A DNA stretch of 64,000 nucleotides from contig JAKITD010000001.1 of the NCBI GenBank assembly GCA_021648265.1, positions 1 through 64,000 of the forward strand, read 5' to 3'. This stretch comes from Flavobacteriaceae bacterium (GTDB taxonomy: Bacteria; Bacteroidota; Bacteroidia; Flavobacteriales; Flavobacteriaceae). The position numbers and the translations under genes were made by a program. This document shows positions 1 to 10,317 of the stretch, piece after piece (position 1 is the stretch's first letter; each line of letters opens with the position of its first letter). The notes below the pieces were generated by a model. That model had not been told where the DNA came from and searched no databases. It saw only the letters and a program-made list of their open reading frames with translations.

Positions 1-2
1 AA

Positions 3-119
3 TCTGCACAAAACTTCGCCAAAATACGTTCTGTAATAGACACAACTATTAAAAACGGAATGAATGTCTTGGAATCCTTATCTCTTATTGCTAAATTTGA
101 GTTTCAATTTACAGACTGA
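3..119 (+). CDS. C-terminal end of a transposase-like protein (partial)
   Basis: An open frame enters from the left edge and stops at a TGA at 117-119, giving about 38 residues that include the stretch FAKIRSVIDTTIKNGMNVLE. From memory this resembles the C-terminus of IS66-type transposases of Bacteroidota, where a RSVIDTTIKNG segment followed by a short hydrophobic tail closes the protein. The catalytic part lies outside the window, so it cannot be said whether the element is intact. No terminal inverted repeat was recognised between this stop and the next gene. Confidence 0.5.
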   Translation, partial: SAQNFAKIRSVIDTTIKNGMNVLESLSLIAKFEFQFTD

Positions 120-138
120 TTAGTTACCTTTATTCTTT

Positions 139-498
139 ATGAAATCAATTACTTTTTTATTCTCTATTTGCATCCTATTAACAAGTTGTTTTGGTTATAA
201 AAGCATTGAACTTACATCTTCAGAAATAACTGTAGGTAAAAAACACCAAATAACAACAGTAGATTCTACAACAATAGATGCAATAATTGTAAATGTAACC
301 GACAATACTGTTAGTATTCAAAAAAAGGAAACCCAATCAGAAATCCCTTTTTCTAAAATAAAAACCATTAAAAAAAATAAATTTTCTTTTCTGAAATCTG
401 GTTTACTAACATTAACAATTATTATTGGTATTACTGCTATAGCTTTCTTGTATCAAGAAAGTATAAGTATTCCAATAGGAACTCAAAATATCAACTAA
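139..498 (+). CDS. small lipoprotein with C-terminal membrane segment
   Basis: 119 residues. The N-terminus is a lipoprotein signal ending in the lipobox LLTSC (Cys17), so the protein is probably lipidated after export. The middle is hydrophilic and Thr/Lys-rich. A hydrophobic stretch at about residues 85-105 could be a second membrane anchor. No family is recognised and no function is proposed. It lies just upstream of the groES promoter and may be transcribed alone. Confidence 0.65.
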   Translation: MKSITFLFSICILLTSCFGYKSIELTSSEITVGKKHQITTVDSTTIDAIIVNVTDNTVSIQKKETQSEIPFSKIKTIKKNKFSFLKSGLLTLTIIIGITAIAFLYQESISIPIGTQNIN

Positions 499-527
499 CC
501 TTTTCTTCTCGTTTCAATTTCTTTTAT

Positions 528-584
528 GACAAGCTGACAATTCTTATCGCTACTTGTCACAAAACTTCAACTGGCATACTTTTA
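528..584 (+). promoter_or_regulatory. candidate groESL promoter with inverted repeat
   Basis: TTG at 554-556 is followed after 20 bases by TACTTTTA at 577-584, close to the Bacteroidota consensus TTG-N17-23-TAnnTTTG. An inverted repeat GACAAG (528-533) / CTTGTC (553-558) overlaps the -33 element and could be a heat-shock regulator site. That role is inferred only from its position before groES. Confidence 0.45.
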
Positions 585-634
585 GCATAAAACCCTAATT
601 AAATACAATAATTAACAATTAAAATAAATTAATA

Positions 635-910
635 ATGGCATTAAAAATTCAACCCCTTTCAGATAGGGTTCTTGTAGAACCACAAGAAGCGGAAACTAAA
701 ACTGCTTCGGGACTTTATATCCCAGATTCTGCAAAAGAAAAACCTCAACAAGGAAAAGTAGTCGCCGTAGGTAAGGGCAAAAAAGATCATAAAATGACTG
801 TAAAAGTTGGTGACATTGTGCTTTACGGAAAGTATTCTGGAAGCGAATTAAAACACGAAGGTACCGATTACCTTATTATGCGAGAAGAAGATATTCTTGC
901 GATTATTTAA
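635..910 (+). CDS. groES: co-chaperonin GroES (Hsp10)
   Basis: 91 residues, the usual Hsp10 length. It forms the heptameric lid of the GroEL folding chamber in the cytoplasm. The typical start [12 protein letters not shown], the mobile-loop region [20 protein letters not shown], and the later [11 protein letters not shown] and end [10 protein letters not shown] are all visible. It precedes groEL as usual, but here the two genes are separated by a four-helix-bundle gene and its repeat flanks (911-1356), which is not the standard arrangement. Confidence 0.97.
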   Translation: MALKIQPLSDRVLVEPQEAETKTASGLYIPDSAKEKPQQGKVVAVGKGKKDHKMTVKVGDIVLYGKYSGSELKHEGTDYLIMREEDILAII

Positions 911-949
911 CGCTTTATGCTGTAGGCTTTACGCTATATGCTATTCGCT
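911..949 (+). repeat. degenerate word repeat, left flank of four-helix-bundle gene
   Basis: About 40 bases built from variants of the words GCTTTA and TATGCT, directly after the groES stop. The same words return in inverted orientation at 1301-1350 after the four-helix-bundle gene, so the inserted gene sits between imperfect inverted repeats. The frame can be read four codons further upstream than the chosen start, but those codons lie within the repeat. Confidence 0.55.
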
Positions 950-1300
950 ATGAGAGATTTTAAAAAATATAATATTTGGACATTAAGCCATTCTTTTACT
1001 TTAGAAGTTTATAACCTTACTAAAAACTTCCCAAAAGAAGAGATATATGGTTTAACATCTCAAATTAGAAGAGCTTCTTCATCAATCCCTACAAATATAT
1101 GCGAAGGATGTGGTAGAGATAGTGATGCAGAATTCAATCGTTTTTTAACAATAGCATTAGGCTCAGCTTCTGAATCTGAATATTTACTCATACTTTCAAA
1201 AGAGTTAAACTATATTGATACAAGTTCATTTGAAAAATTAATTTCAGATATCAACATTATAAAGCAAAAAATATATTCATTAAAACAAAAACTTAAATAA
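950..1300 (+). CDS. four helix bundle protein (23S rRNA intervening-sequence protein family)
   Basis: About 116 residues from the ATG at 950. An upstream in-frame ATG at 938 lies in the flanking repeat and is less likely. Family signatures are visible: an N-terminal W-x-L-S-H-x-F-x-L-E-x-Y helix, then [19 protein letters not shown] (the conserved R-R-x-S-x-S-I-x-x-N-I-x-E-G core) and a C-terminal [12 protein letters not shown] helix. The molecular role of this family is not established. It is inserted between groES and groEL on the same strand and probably sits on their transcript. Inverted word repeats flank it, as for the copies near 36.5 and 38.5 kb. Confidence 0.85.
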   Translation: MRDFKKYNIWTLSHSFTLEVYNLTKNFPKEEIYGLTSQIRRASSSIPTNICEGCGRDSDAEFNRFLTIALGSASESEYLLILSKELNYIDTSSFEKLISDINIIKQKIYSLKQKLK

Positions 1301-2985
<1,685 letters not shown>

Positions 2986-3018
2986 CCCAGAATCTGGGTC
3001 GATAAATACTATTTAATG

Positions 3019-3053
3019 ACGGTGTGGTTTTGAATCATACCGTTATTTTTTTT
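3019..3053 (+). terminator. rho-independent terminator after groEL
   Basis: Arms ACGGTGTG and CATACCGT (one G-T pair) enclose a loop of about 9 bases at 3019-3043 and are followed by a T-rich run at 3044-3053. The position, 34 bases past the groEL stop, fits termination of the groES-groEL transcript. Confidence 0.7.
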
Positions 3054-3062
3054 GCAAGTAAT

Positions 3063-3089
3063 CCTTCTAGAGTTTAAAATTCTAGAAGG
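3063..3089. repeat. palindromic intergenic repeat / bidirectional terminator
   Basis: Perfect arms CCTTCTAGA (3063-3071) and TCTAGAAGG (3081-3089) with an A/T centre. It belongs to the same class as the CCTAxxAGG-TTTTAAAAA-CCTxxTAGG palindromes elsewhere in the window. It lies between two convergent genes and could end both transcripts. Confidence 0.7.
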
Positions 3090-3113
3090 GTTGCTTGTTT
3101 TACAAAAACAATA

Positions 3114-3872
3114 TTACTCCTTACTAACAGGGTATTGCTCAATGTCATACACCAAATTGGAAGTGGAAACTGAAAACCATTGCTGAAACATTTTATACGT
3201 TTGTTTTTTAGGCCAATCTTTTTTATCAGAACTCCAATCTTCTAATTCCATCATAAAAAACATTTTATAATTTCTTTTAAGCCATGCTTCCATATCTTTA
3301 AAACTATTGTTTACTAAATAAACGTTAGATTCTTTAGAATTTAAAGTTGTGTTTTCATCAGGATAAATTTCATTTATCCAATCAATAAAAGGTTGTTTTG
3401 GTATTAACACAACGGCGTATCTATCAATATAACTATCTTCGAAGTCTGCATTATCATCTATTTGATCTTCAAATCTCTTTCTCAATGAATTTGCATACGC
3501 CTTTTCATTCCCTGTAGATACTACCAAATCAAAACCCATTTCATTATCTTCTTCTATAGAAAAATCTACAATAAATCTCGGGTATTGACTAAATTTTTCT
3601 AATTTTGAATTCAATAATTCCTTATGAACTTTAACTAATTCTTTCGGCATTTCTGGATCAAAAAGCAGTTCTTTTTTTTCTTTTGGAGAAATATTTTGAG
3701 CTATATTTCCAATATTCCAAACGTTAATTGCAAAATCGTAAACATCTTCTATTTCAAAATAATCAGGAAAATCTTTTTCAAAAGGACTCATAAAACTATG
3801 TAATAGCTCTGAATATTTTACTTCATCATTTTTAGCAGCATTGTCAAAAAGGTTGATTACTTTATTTTTCAT
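3114..3872 (-). CDS. conserved hypothetical cytoplasmic protein
   Basis: 252 residues with no signal peptide and no membrane segment. It is rich in acidic and aromatic residues, with segments such as RYAVVLIPKQPFIDWINEIY and a C-terminal half rich in Trp (WLKRNYKMFFMMELEDWSSD). No catalytic motif or family is recognised. It is 39 bases upstream (in map order) of the exosortase F pair on the same strand and may be their downstream neighbour by readthrough. Its end faces groEL across a shared terminator region. Confidence 0.7.
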   Translation of the reverse strand: MKNKVINLFDNAAKNDEVKYSELLHSFMSPFEKDFPDYFEIEDVYDFAINVWNIGNIAQNISPKEKKELLFDPEMPKELVKVHKELLNSKLEKFSQYPRFIVDFSIEEDNEMGFDLVVSTGNEKAYANSLRKRFEDQIDDNADFEDSYIDRYAVVLIPKQPFIDWINEIYPDENTTLNSKESNVYLVNNSFKDMEAWLKRNYKMFFMMELEDWSSDKKDWPKKQTYKMFQQWFSVSTSNLVYDIEQYPVSKE

Positions 3873-3911
3873 ATCTGTTTAATTTAATTTTTATAATGGA
3901 ATTTCGTAAAT

Positions 3912-4340
3912 TTAGTATCGCTTCTTCTGAAAATAAAACGCTGGTAATAACACCAATAATAATATAGGTTGAATTAAAAACCTTCGCACATAAAACAAAG
4001 GTAAAAAACTATCTGAATTTGAATAGAATAATAAGTAGCTAAAAGCTATCATTAAAACACAAAATAGTATTCCGAATAAGAAAAAGGCTAATTTAAGTAT
4101 TTCTTTGTCTTTAAAAACAATCCATAATATTCCAAGTGATATTATTGTGTTTAATAAAAACCGAAATGCAATATTTCCTACTAATTTAAAGGAATTAATT
4201 TCTGGAAATGGATTGTTGGAATAGTTAGACTTAAAGTATGAAAGCAAAGGATCGTAAAAAAATTCATTTTCAAACATTCTAACTAGTATTAGACCAATTA
4301 CTAATACAGCTAACATAACTATTTTTACCGTCTTATTCAT
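3912..4340 (-). CDS. exosortase F-associated membrane protein
   Basis: About 142 residues with four hydrophobic segments. It matches from memory the family found next to exosortase XrtF in Bacteroidota (exosortase F-associated protein), with the early motif RMFENEFFYDPL and the later FLLNTIISLGILWIVFKD. The ATG at 4340 overlaps the xrtF stop by 8 bases and gives a start MNKTVKIVMLAVLVIG. A start ten codons further upstream (4370) is possible but less natural. Its role is unknown; it is presumed to assist XrtF in the inner membrane. Confidence 0.8.
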   Translation of the reverse strand: MNKTVKIVMLAVLVIGLILVRMFENEFFYDPLLSYFKSNYSNNPFPEINSFKLVGNIAFRFLLNTIISLGILWIVFKDKEILKLAFFLFGILFCVLMIAFSYLLFYSNSDSFLPLFYVRRFLIQPILLLVLLPAFYFQKKRY

Positions 4341-4902
4341 TTTCACCTTCGATTTCACCTTCAATTTCATCTTTAGGAAGCATTCGAACCCAAATCATCC
4401 ATAGTAAAAAAACCATTCCGTAGATAATTGCAGGAAATACTACACTATGCAACATTTCTTGATATTGCGGATATTCGTAATAAATAATTGTCAAAATCGC
4501 AATCCGAATTAAATTCGCCAAATAAATAAGTAATCCGCCTCCTAATAAAAACAAAAAGGTTTTCTTAAATTTTTCAGCAAATGCGATGATAAATGAAATA
4601 AATAAAATAATAATACTTGCCGCATTACAACCTTCTACAATCCGAACCATAAATTCGTTATTAACGAATAATCTCTGACTCGCTTCAGATTCATGATTTT
4701 CAATTTTTGAAGTATAACCCATCCATTCAATTAAAACACTACTTTGTTTTGCTACAATTTGCGTAAAATAATCTGGATAAAAACTTCCTCCTTGCGATTT
4801 GTCTAAATAATAAGCATACGCCATACTCAGCACTAAATAAGTTCCTAGAAATAATACCACAAAACGTAATACCGATTTATATTTAATGAAAAGTGCCTTC
4901 AA
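4333..4902 (-). CDS. xrtF: exosortase family protein XrtF
   Basis: 189 residues with several membrane helices. Exosortases are membrane cysteine transpeptidases thought to cleave and re-anchor sorted envelope proteins. The conserved catalytic Cys lies in RIVEGCNAASIII and a conserved Arg in YLANLIRIAILTIIYYEYP; a late His is seen in MLHSVVFPAIIYG. It is the first gene of a two-gene unit with its associated protein (8-base overlap). No PEP-CTERM-like target gene was recognised in the window. Confidence 0.88.
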   Translation of the reverse strand: MKALFIKYKSVLRFVVLFLGTYLVLSMAYAYYLDKSQGGSFYPDYFTQIVAKQSSVLIEWMGYTSKIENHESEASQRLFVNNEFMVRIVEGCNAASIIILFISFIIAFAEKFKKTFLFLLGGGLLIYLANLIRIAILTIIYYEYPQYQEMLHSVVFPAIIYGMVFLLWMIWVRMLPKDEIEGEIEGENE

Positions 4903-5002
4903 GAATATTGATTTTCAACAAAAATAGAAATTAAACATTAATTTAACCACAAAGGACACTAAGTTTTTCGCAATGAGCACAAAGGGATTCGTAATGCTTT
5001 AG

Positions 5003-5010
5003 TAACTTTG
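5003..5010 (+). promoter_or_regulatory. candidate -7 element for the GAF protein gene
   Basis: TAACTTTG matches TAnnTTTG and lies 17 bases before the start codon at 5027. No clear -33 TTG is visible at the usual distance. The upstream bases (about 4948-4990) contain the words CACAAAGGACAC and CACAAAGGG, typical of dispersed intergenic repeats. Confidence 0.4.
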
Positions 5011-5026
5011 CATTTTAAAAGTAAAT

Positions 5027-5482
5027 ATGCCTTACCAAAATCTTCAACAAAAAGTGAATGAGATTATTTCTAAAAACAAATTATCTATTGATAATCGGCT
5101 TACAGAAATATGTGAACTACTTCAAAACTCTTTAGATTATTACGACTGGGTAGGTTTTTATTTTGCCAATCATAAAGAAAAAACACTTCACTTAAAAGCT
5201 TTTGCTGGAGAGGAAACTGACCATACTATAATCCCCTTCGGAAAAGGAATTTGTGGACAAGTAGCGGTTTCTAACCACAATTTTGTGGTGGAAGACGTGC
5301 AAGCTCAAGACAATTATATTGCTTGTAATATTAATGTAAAAGCGGAGATTGTGATACCCTTATTTAAAGATGGAAAAAATGTGGGTCAGATAGATGTTGA
5401 TTCCAATACTTCCAATCCGTTTACCGAAAAAGACGAACGTTTTTTGGAATGGGTGAATGAGCAAGTTTCATTAAAACTATAA
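5027..5482 (+). CDS. GAF-domain protein, probable free methionine-(R)-sulfoxide reductase
   Basis: 151 residues forming a single GAF domain, the size of fRMsr/MsrC proteins. These reduce free L-methionine-R-sulfoxide with thioredoxin. Two family cysteines are visible, one in PFGKGICGQVA and one in NYIACNINVKAEIVIPL, followed by IGQ/DVDSNTSNPFT-like residues near the C-terminus. The third cysteine of the E. coli enzyme, just before the GKG motif, is missing here, which is common in short homologues. The enzymatic call is by family resemblance. Confidence 0.8.
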   Translation: MPYQNLQQKVNEIISKNKLSIDNRLTEICELLQNSLDYYDWVGFYFANHKEKTLHLKAFAGEETDHTIIPFGKGICGQVAVSNHNFVVEDVQAQDNYIACNINVKAEIVIPLFKDGKNVGQIDVDSNTSNPFTEKDERFLEWVNEQVSLKL

Positions 5483-5510
5483 TTTTTAATAAAGTAATTT
5501 CTTGTTTAAT

Positions 5511-5543
5511 AAACCTGCTAGCTTTTAAAAACCTAGCAAGTTT
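5511..5543. repeat. palindromic intergenic repeat (degenerate copy)
   Basis: AAACCTGCTAG and CTAGCAAGTTT-like arms around TTTTAAAAA. It is a degenerate member of the palindrome family best seen at 6164-6196. It lies between convergent genes at 5482 and 5550 and can act as a two-way terminator. Confidence 0.6.
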
Positions 5544-5549
5544 AGTAAA

Positions 5550-6146
5550 TTATAGTTTTTTTAATAATGGAATTACTTTGTTTTTTAAGGTTGAAGAATC
5601 ATCTCTCCAATCATCTCCTTCTCTATCCTTCCAAGTTGTTACCATTATAACTTTACCTTCATTATTATAAACTAGATATTTTGACATCCCTCCTATGTTT
5701 TCAAATTCATTAGGGGTCATCTCTTTTAAGAAATTTTTATATTTTCTATTCCTTCTTTTTCCATATTCATCTTTAAGTATAACGATATTTATATCCTCTC
5801 TCTTTTTTCTAAGAAATATTATAGTTTTTTTTATTAATTCGTTTTCATCTTCATTATCTACTAACAAAACATAAAAATCTACATTGTAATTTTCTTTTAA
5901 GGAAATGGCATTATCTAAATGAGCAATGCAAGGCGAACACCACAAACCAAAAGTAAAAACTATTATTTTATCCTTTTCTGTATTTTTTGCTAAACATACA
6001 AAGTCATTTGCATCAACGGCATTTATCTCATTATTCTTGCTTTGTTTCAAATTACAATTGGTTTCACTTTGAGAAAAGGAAGATAATTGTATTAAAAGTA
6101 ATATTAAAAAAAGCGATTTTTCAACGAATCTTATAGTATTCTTCAT
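5550..6146 (-). CDS. exported thioredoxin-like (TlpA-type) protein
   Basis: 198 residues. An N-terminal signal (SLFLILLLIQLSSFSQSE) indicates export. The thioredoxin-like core holds the redox motif C-S-P-C in FTFGLWCSPCIAHL, then the FYVLLVDNEDE strand and a KYLVYNNEGKVIMVTTW beta-hairpin region. TlpA-like proteins usually work as periplasmic thiol-disulfide oxidoreductases or peroxidases; the substrate here is unknown. The long basic segment RKKREDINIVILKDEYGKRR is unusual. It is flanked on both sides by palindromic repeats, so it is probably a single-gene transcript. Confidence 0.75.
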   Translation of the reverse strand: MKNTIRFVEKSLFLILLLIQLSSFSQSETNCNLKQSKNNEINAVDANDFVCLAKNTEKDKIIVFTFGLWCSPCIAHLDNAISLKENYNVDFYVLLVDNEDENELIKKTIIFLRKKREDINIVILKDEYGKRRNRKYKNFLKEMTPNEFENIGGMSKYLVYNNEGKVIMVTTWKDREGDDWRDDSSTLKNKVIPLLKKL

Positions 6147-6163
6147 ATATAAAAGTTTTCACC

Positions 6164-6196
6164 AGACCTGCTAGGTTTTAAAAACCTAGCAGGTCT
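6164..6196. repeat. palindromic intergenic repeat
   Basis: Perfect arms AGACCTGCTAGG and CCTAGCAGGTCT around TTTTAAAAA. It sits between two minus-strand genes and is a type copy of a family with about ten members in the window. Confidence 0.8.
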
Positions 6197-6229
6197 TAGG
6201 TATTGAGTTTTTTTAACAAAGATAAAGGT

Positions 6230-7483
6230 TTACATTCCTGTCCTAATCGCTTCTACTGGATCCAATTTAGACGCAGAAATTGCAGGAATTATTCCAGCAA
6301 TCAAACCTATTAAAGCAGAAATCGCCGTACCAATAAACATATTCCAAGGAGAAAGCACAAAGTCAAAATCACCCGTAAATGAAGATGCAACAATCGAAAC
6401 TAGAAACACTAAAAACAATCCAATTAACCCTCCGATTACAGAAAGTATAATTGCTTCAAATAAAAACTGAAACAAGATAAATTTATTCTTAGCTCCCATT
6501 GATTTTTGTATTCCAATTAAGTTGGTTCTTTCCTTAACACTTACAAACATTATATTTGCAATTCCGAAGCCACCAACTAATAAAGAAAAACCACTTATTA
6601 ACCATCCTATCCCGTTCATGGTTCCTGTAATTCCATCAATTAAATCAGTAAGACCTTGCATCTGATTTACAAAAAAGTTATCAATATCGTCTGGTTTTAA
6701 TCCTCTAGAAAGTCGCATTTTTTGTTTTAATAAAGCAATATACCCTGCGTTATCAACACCACTTTTGGGTTTTACAACAATTTGAGGAAAAGTTGATCCA
6801 TTATTATCTCCAAAAATTTTCCGTGCCATATTCACTGGAATAAAAACTGTAGTATCTTTAGAGTCTCCTAAAAAACTGGCTCCTTCCTTTTTAAGCACAC
6901 CTATCACTACAAATTTCCTTCCATAAAGGCGTACTTTTCTCCCCATTGGATCTGTTGAAGGGAATAATGTATTTGAAATTTCATCACCTAAAATAATAAC
7001 GGGTGTACCGCTATTGGATTCAGATTCATTAAAAAATCGTCCTTCAGCAATTTGTAATGATTCAATATCATAATATTCATAAGAAATTGCACCAATTTGA
7101 ACATTTGAAATTGATTTTTCTTCAAATTTAATTGAAGTTGAAGGCACATTCAATGCAAACGAAACCGCTTCCGTATCTGGCATATATCTACTTAAATACT
7201 GATACTCGTCATAGGTCACATCTGGAAATTGTTGGCGTTTCCAGCGAGGAATATTCGTAGGTCCAAATGAAAAACGCATCACAACTATAGTGCTGTTATC
7301 TAGGGAACTAATACTATCGTCAATTTCTCTTTTTAAAGAATCTACCGCAGCAAGAACTGCAATAATCGAAAAAATACCAATGGTAACTCCCAATAAAGAC
7401 AAGAAAGTTCGCAACTTATTATTTTTAAGTGCGTTGATGGCAAAATTGAAACTCTCCTTTAATACGCGAAGGTATATTAACAT
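6230..7483 (-). CDS. MacB/FtsX-type ABC transporter permease
   Basis: 417 residues in the MacB permease layout: one N-terminal helix (NKLRTFLSLLGVTIGIFSII), a large extracytoplasmic domain (about residues 50-270) and three C-terminal helices in the FtsX domain (GFGIANIMFVSVKERTNLIG, then two more), ending PVEAIRTGM. Such permeases move lipoproteins, peptides or drugs, or transmit force across the membrane. No ATPase gene is adjacent, so its partner must be elsewhere. The upstream gap to purH (7484-7678) is divergent and holds both promoters. Confidence 0.88.
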   Translation of the reverse strand: MLIYLRVLKESFNFAINALKNNKLRTFLSLLGVTIGIFSIIAVLAAVDSLKREIDDSISSLDNSTIVVMRFSFGPTNIPRWKRQQFPDVTYDEYQYLSRYMPDTEAVSFALNVPSTSIKFEEKSISNVQIGAISYEYYDIESLQIAEGRFFNESESNSGTPVIILGDEISNTLFPSTDPMGRKVRLYGRKFVVIGVLKKEGASFLGDSKDTTVFIPVNMARKIFGDNNGSTFPQIVVKPKSGVDNAGYIALLKQKMRLSRGLKPDDIDNFFVNQMQGLTDLIDGITGTMNGIGWLISGFSLLVGGFGIANIMFVSVKERTNLIGIQKSMGAKNKFILFQFLFEAIILSVIGGLIGLFLVFLVSIVASSFTGDFDFVLSPWNMFIGTAISALIGLIAGIIPAISASKLDPVEAIRTGM

Positions 7484-7631
7484 CTTTTTAATTAATTAAA
7501 ATCCTTTTAAAGTAGGAAGTTTTACTATGCTTTTTCATTTAAAAATTCATACAAATTTTTCTGTCAAAAAAGTTTTACTAAAGTAAGACGTTTTCTTATA
7601 ACTTATGTTACAAAATTAATTGCTAATTATG

Positions 7632-7639
7632 TACTTTTG
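7632..7639 (+). promoter_or_regulatory. candidate -7 element of purH
   Basis: TACTTTTG fits TAnnTTTG and lies 40 bases before the purH start. No PurR-box or purine riboswitch fold was recognised in the 195-base divergent spacer. Confidence 0.35.
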
Positions 7640-7678
7640 CGAACGTCTGATTGTTAGACCAAAAACCCAAACTTTTCC

Positions 7679-9208
7679 ATGAACTCAAAAAAAATCACTT
7701 CGGCATTAATTTCTGTTTTTCATAAAGATGGCTTAGAACCAATTGTAAAAAAACTAAATGAATTGGATGTAAAAATCTATTCAACAGGTGGAACTCAGCA
7801 GTTTATAAATAATTTAGGAATTGATGTAATTCCTGTGGAACAAGTTACAGATTACCCTTCCATTTTAGGAGGAAGAGTAAAAACTCTGCATCCAAAAGTG
7901 TTTGGCGGAATATTAAACCGTCAGCACAATGAAGGTGATGTTGCAGAAATGAAGGAATACAACATTCCTCAAATAGATGTAGTAATTGTAGATTTATATC
8001 CTTTTGAAAAGACGGTTTCTTCGGGAGCTTTAGAAGCGGATATTATCGAAAAAATTGATATTGGCGGAATTTCATTAATTAGAGCTGCAGCTAAAAATTA
8101 TGCAGATACTATTTGCGTTTCATCTATGGAAGATTATCAGGAATTTTTAGAAGTTATTTCTGAAAACGATGGAGAAATTTCTTTAGTTAACAGAAAACAT
8201 TTTGCTGCAAAAGCATTTAATATTTCATCCCATTACGATACAGCGATATTTAATTATTTTAATCAAGATCATAGTATTTCTGCATTAAAAATAAGTAAAC
8301 AAAACGGAAAGATTTTACGATATGGTGAAAACCCACATCAAAAAGGATTTTTCTTTGGTGATTTTGATGCTATTTTTGATAAACTTCACGGAAAAGAATT
8401 AAGTTACAACAATCTACTTGATGTAGATGCTGCTGTTAATTTAATGGCAGAATTTAATGGAGAAGCACCAACATTTGCCATTTTAAAACATAATAATGCT
8501 TGTGGTATTGCACAACGCGAAACCGTGCTTGAAGCCTATAACGATGCGTTGGCAGGTGACCCTATTTCAGCTTTTGGAGGGATTTTAATTAGTAATGTTG
8601 AAATTGACGAGGCTGCTTCAGAAGAAATACATAAATTATTTTGCGAAGTGGTAATTGCTCCTTCCTATTCAGAAAAAGCCTTAGAAATATTACAGGGAAA
8701 AAAAAATAGAATTATTTTAATTCAGAAAGAAATAAAAATGCCTGAAACCACAGTAAGAACTTGCTTAAACGGAGTTTTGGTTCAGGATAAAGATACTAAA
8801 ACAGATCGTCTTGAAAATTTAACTTATGTAACCGACAATAAACCAAATTCTAACGAGTTAAATGATTTAATATTTGCTTCTAAAATTTGTAAGAACACCA
8901 AATCTAACACAATTGTTTTGGTAAAAGGAAAGCAATTATGTGCAAGTGGAACTGGACAAACTTCAAGAGTTGATGCACTTAATCAAGCAATTATTAAGGC
9001 AAACGCTTTTAATTTCAACTTAAATGGAGCGGTAATGGCAAGTGATGCTTTTTTTCCTTTTCCTGATTGTGTAGAAATTGCAAATAACGCTGGAGTAACC
9101 GTTGTAATTCAGCCAGGAGGATCTATCAAAGACGGATTGAGTATTGATTATTGCAATACAAAATCTATGGCAATGGTATTTAGTGGAATACGTCATTTTA
9201 AGCATTAA
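7679..9208 (+). CDS. purH: bifunctional AICAR transformylase / IMP cyclohydrolase PurH
   Basis: 509 residues, the normal length. It carries out the last two steps of IMP synthesis: formylation of AICAR with 10-formyl-THF, then ring closure. The N-terminal MGS-like cyclohydrolase domain (about 1-190) shows STGGTQQFI, RVKTLHPKVFGGIL and VVIVDLYPFEKTV. The transformylase domain shows RYGENPHQKG, LKHNNACGIA, DPISAFGGIL and the end ASDAFFPFPDCVEIANNAGV. It is transcribed alone and is followed by the mre operon on the same strand. Confidence 0.97.
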   Translation: MNSKKITSALISVFHKDGLEPIVKKLNELDVKIYSTGGTQQFINNLGIDVIPVEQVTDYPSILGGRVKTLHPKVFGGILNRQHNEGDVAEMKEYNIPQIDVVIVDLYPFEKTVSSGALEADIIEKIDIGGISLIRAAAKNYADTICVSSMEDYQEFLEVISENDGEISLVNRKHFAAKAFNISSHYDTAIFNYFNQDHSISALKISKQNGKILRYGENPHQKGFFFGDFDAIFDKLHGKELSYNNLLDVDAAVNLMAEFNGEAPTFAILKHNNACGIAQRETVLEAYNDALAGDPISAFGGILISNVEIDEAASEEIHKLFCEVVIAPSYSEKALEILQGKKNRIILIQKEIKMPETTVRTCLNGVLVQDKDTKTDRLENLTYVTDNKPNSNELNDLIFASKICKNTKSNTIVLVKGKQLCASGTGQTSRVDALNQAIIKANAFNFNLNGAVMASDAFFPFPDCVEIANNAGVTVVIQPGGSIKDGLSIDYCNTKSMAMVFSGIRHFKH

Positions 9209-9215
9209 TTTTCAT

Positions 9216-9223
9216 TACATTTG
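9216..9223 (+). promoter_or_regulatory. candidate -7 element of the mreB operon
   Basis: TACATTTG matches TAnnTTTG exactly, 39 bases upstream of the mreB ATG and just past the purH stop. A clear TTG at -33 is not visible. Confidence 0.45.
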
Positions 9224-9262
9224 TAACACACACATTTAACTTCAAAAACAGTACATTAAAAT

Positions 9263-10291
9263 ATGGGATTTTTCGACTTCTTAACCGAAGAAATAGCAAT
9301 AGATTTAGGAACAGCAAACACATTAATAATACATAATGATAAGGTGGTTGTCGATGCACCTTCTATTGTTGCAAGAGATCGTTCTACAAAAAAAATTATT
9401 GCTGTTGGTACTGAAGCAAATTTAATGCAAGGAAAAACCCACGAAAACATTGAAACTATTAGACCTTTAAAAGATGGAGTAATTGCAGATTTTGATGCAA
9501 GTGAACAAATGATAAATATGTTCATTAAAGATATTCCTGCACTTAAAAAGAAATGGATTACTCCTTCCCTAAGAATGGTAATTTGTATTCCAAGTGGAAT
9601 CACTGCCGTGGAAATGCGAGCCGTAAAAGAAAGTGCTGAACGCGTAAACGGAAAGGAAGTATATTTAATTCACGAGCCAATGGCAGCAGCAATTGGTATT
9701 GGCGTAGATATTATGCAACCAAAAGGAAATATGATTGTTGATATTGGGGGCGGTACTACCGAAATTGCTGTAATTGCACTTGGAGGTATTGTTTGTGATC
9801 GATCTGTAAAGATTGCGGGTGATGTTTTTACCAACGATATTATTTACTATATGCGAACACAACATAACCTTTATGTAGGTGAGCGTACTGCTGAAAATAT
9901 TAAAATTCAAATCGGTGCAGCGACTGAAGATTTAGAATTACCGCCAGACGATTTAGCCGTTCAAGGAAGAGATTTATTAACAGGAAAACCGAAACAAGTA
10001 CAAACATCTTATCGAGAAATTGCAAAAGCCTTAGACAAATCTATCTTGCGTGTTGAAGATGCTGTAATGGAAACATTATCAAGAACTCCACCAGAATTAG
10101 CCGCAGACATTTATAATACCGGAATTTATTTAGCAGGTGGAGGTTCAATGCTTCGCGGATTGGATAAACGATTATCACAAAAAACAGATCTTCCTGTTTA
10201 TATTGCTGAAGATCCTTTACGTGCGGTTGTTAGAGGGACTGGAATTTGTCTAAAAAACTTAAACAAGTTTAAAAGTGTTTTAATTAAATAG
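9263..10291 (+). CDS. mreB: rod shape-determining actin homologue MreB
   Basis: 342 residues. It is a bacterial actin that forms membrane filaments guiding lateral wall synthesis. Actin-fold nucleotide motifs are visible: phosphate 1 DLGTANTLI, phosphate 2 VDIGGGTTEIAVIALGG and adenosine motif IYLAGGGSMLRGLD. The N-terminus FFDFLTEEIAIDLG matches Bacteroidota MreB. It is the first gene of the five-gene mreB-mreC-mreD-mrdA-rodA unit. Confidence 0.97.
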   Translation: MGFFDFLTEEIAIDLGTANTLIIHNDKVVVDAPSIVARDRSTKKIIAVGTEANLMQGKTHENIETIRPLKDGVIADFDASEQMINMFIKDIPALKKKWITPSLRMVICIPSGITAVEMRAVKESAERVNGKEVYLIHEPMAAAIGIGVDIMQPKGNMIVDIGGGTTEIAVIALGGIVCDRSVKIAGDVFTNDIIYYMRTQHNLYVGERTAENIKIQIGAATEDLELPPDDLAVQGRDLLTGKPKQVQTSYREIAKALDKSILRVEDAVMETLSRTPPELAADIYNTGIYLAGGGSMLRGLDKRLSQKTDLPVYIAEDPLRAVVRGTGICLKNLNKFKSVLIK

Positions 10292-10317
10292 TTTTTTAAT
10301 ATAAAATATTCGCTTTT

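Noticed and set aside
7484-7678. Purine riboswitch before purH.
   Set aside because: No conserved core of a known purine or PRPP riboswitch was seen in the 195-base spacer.
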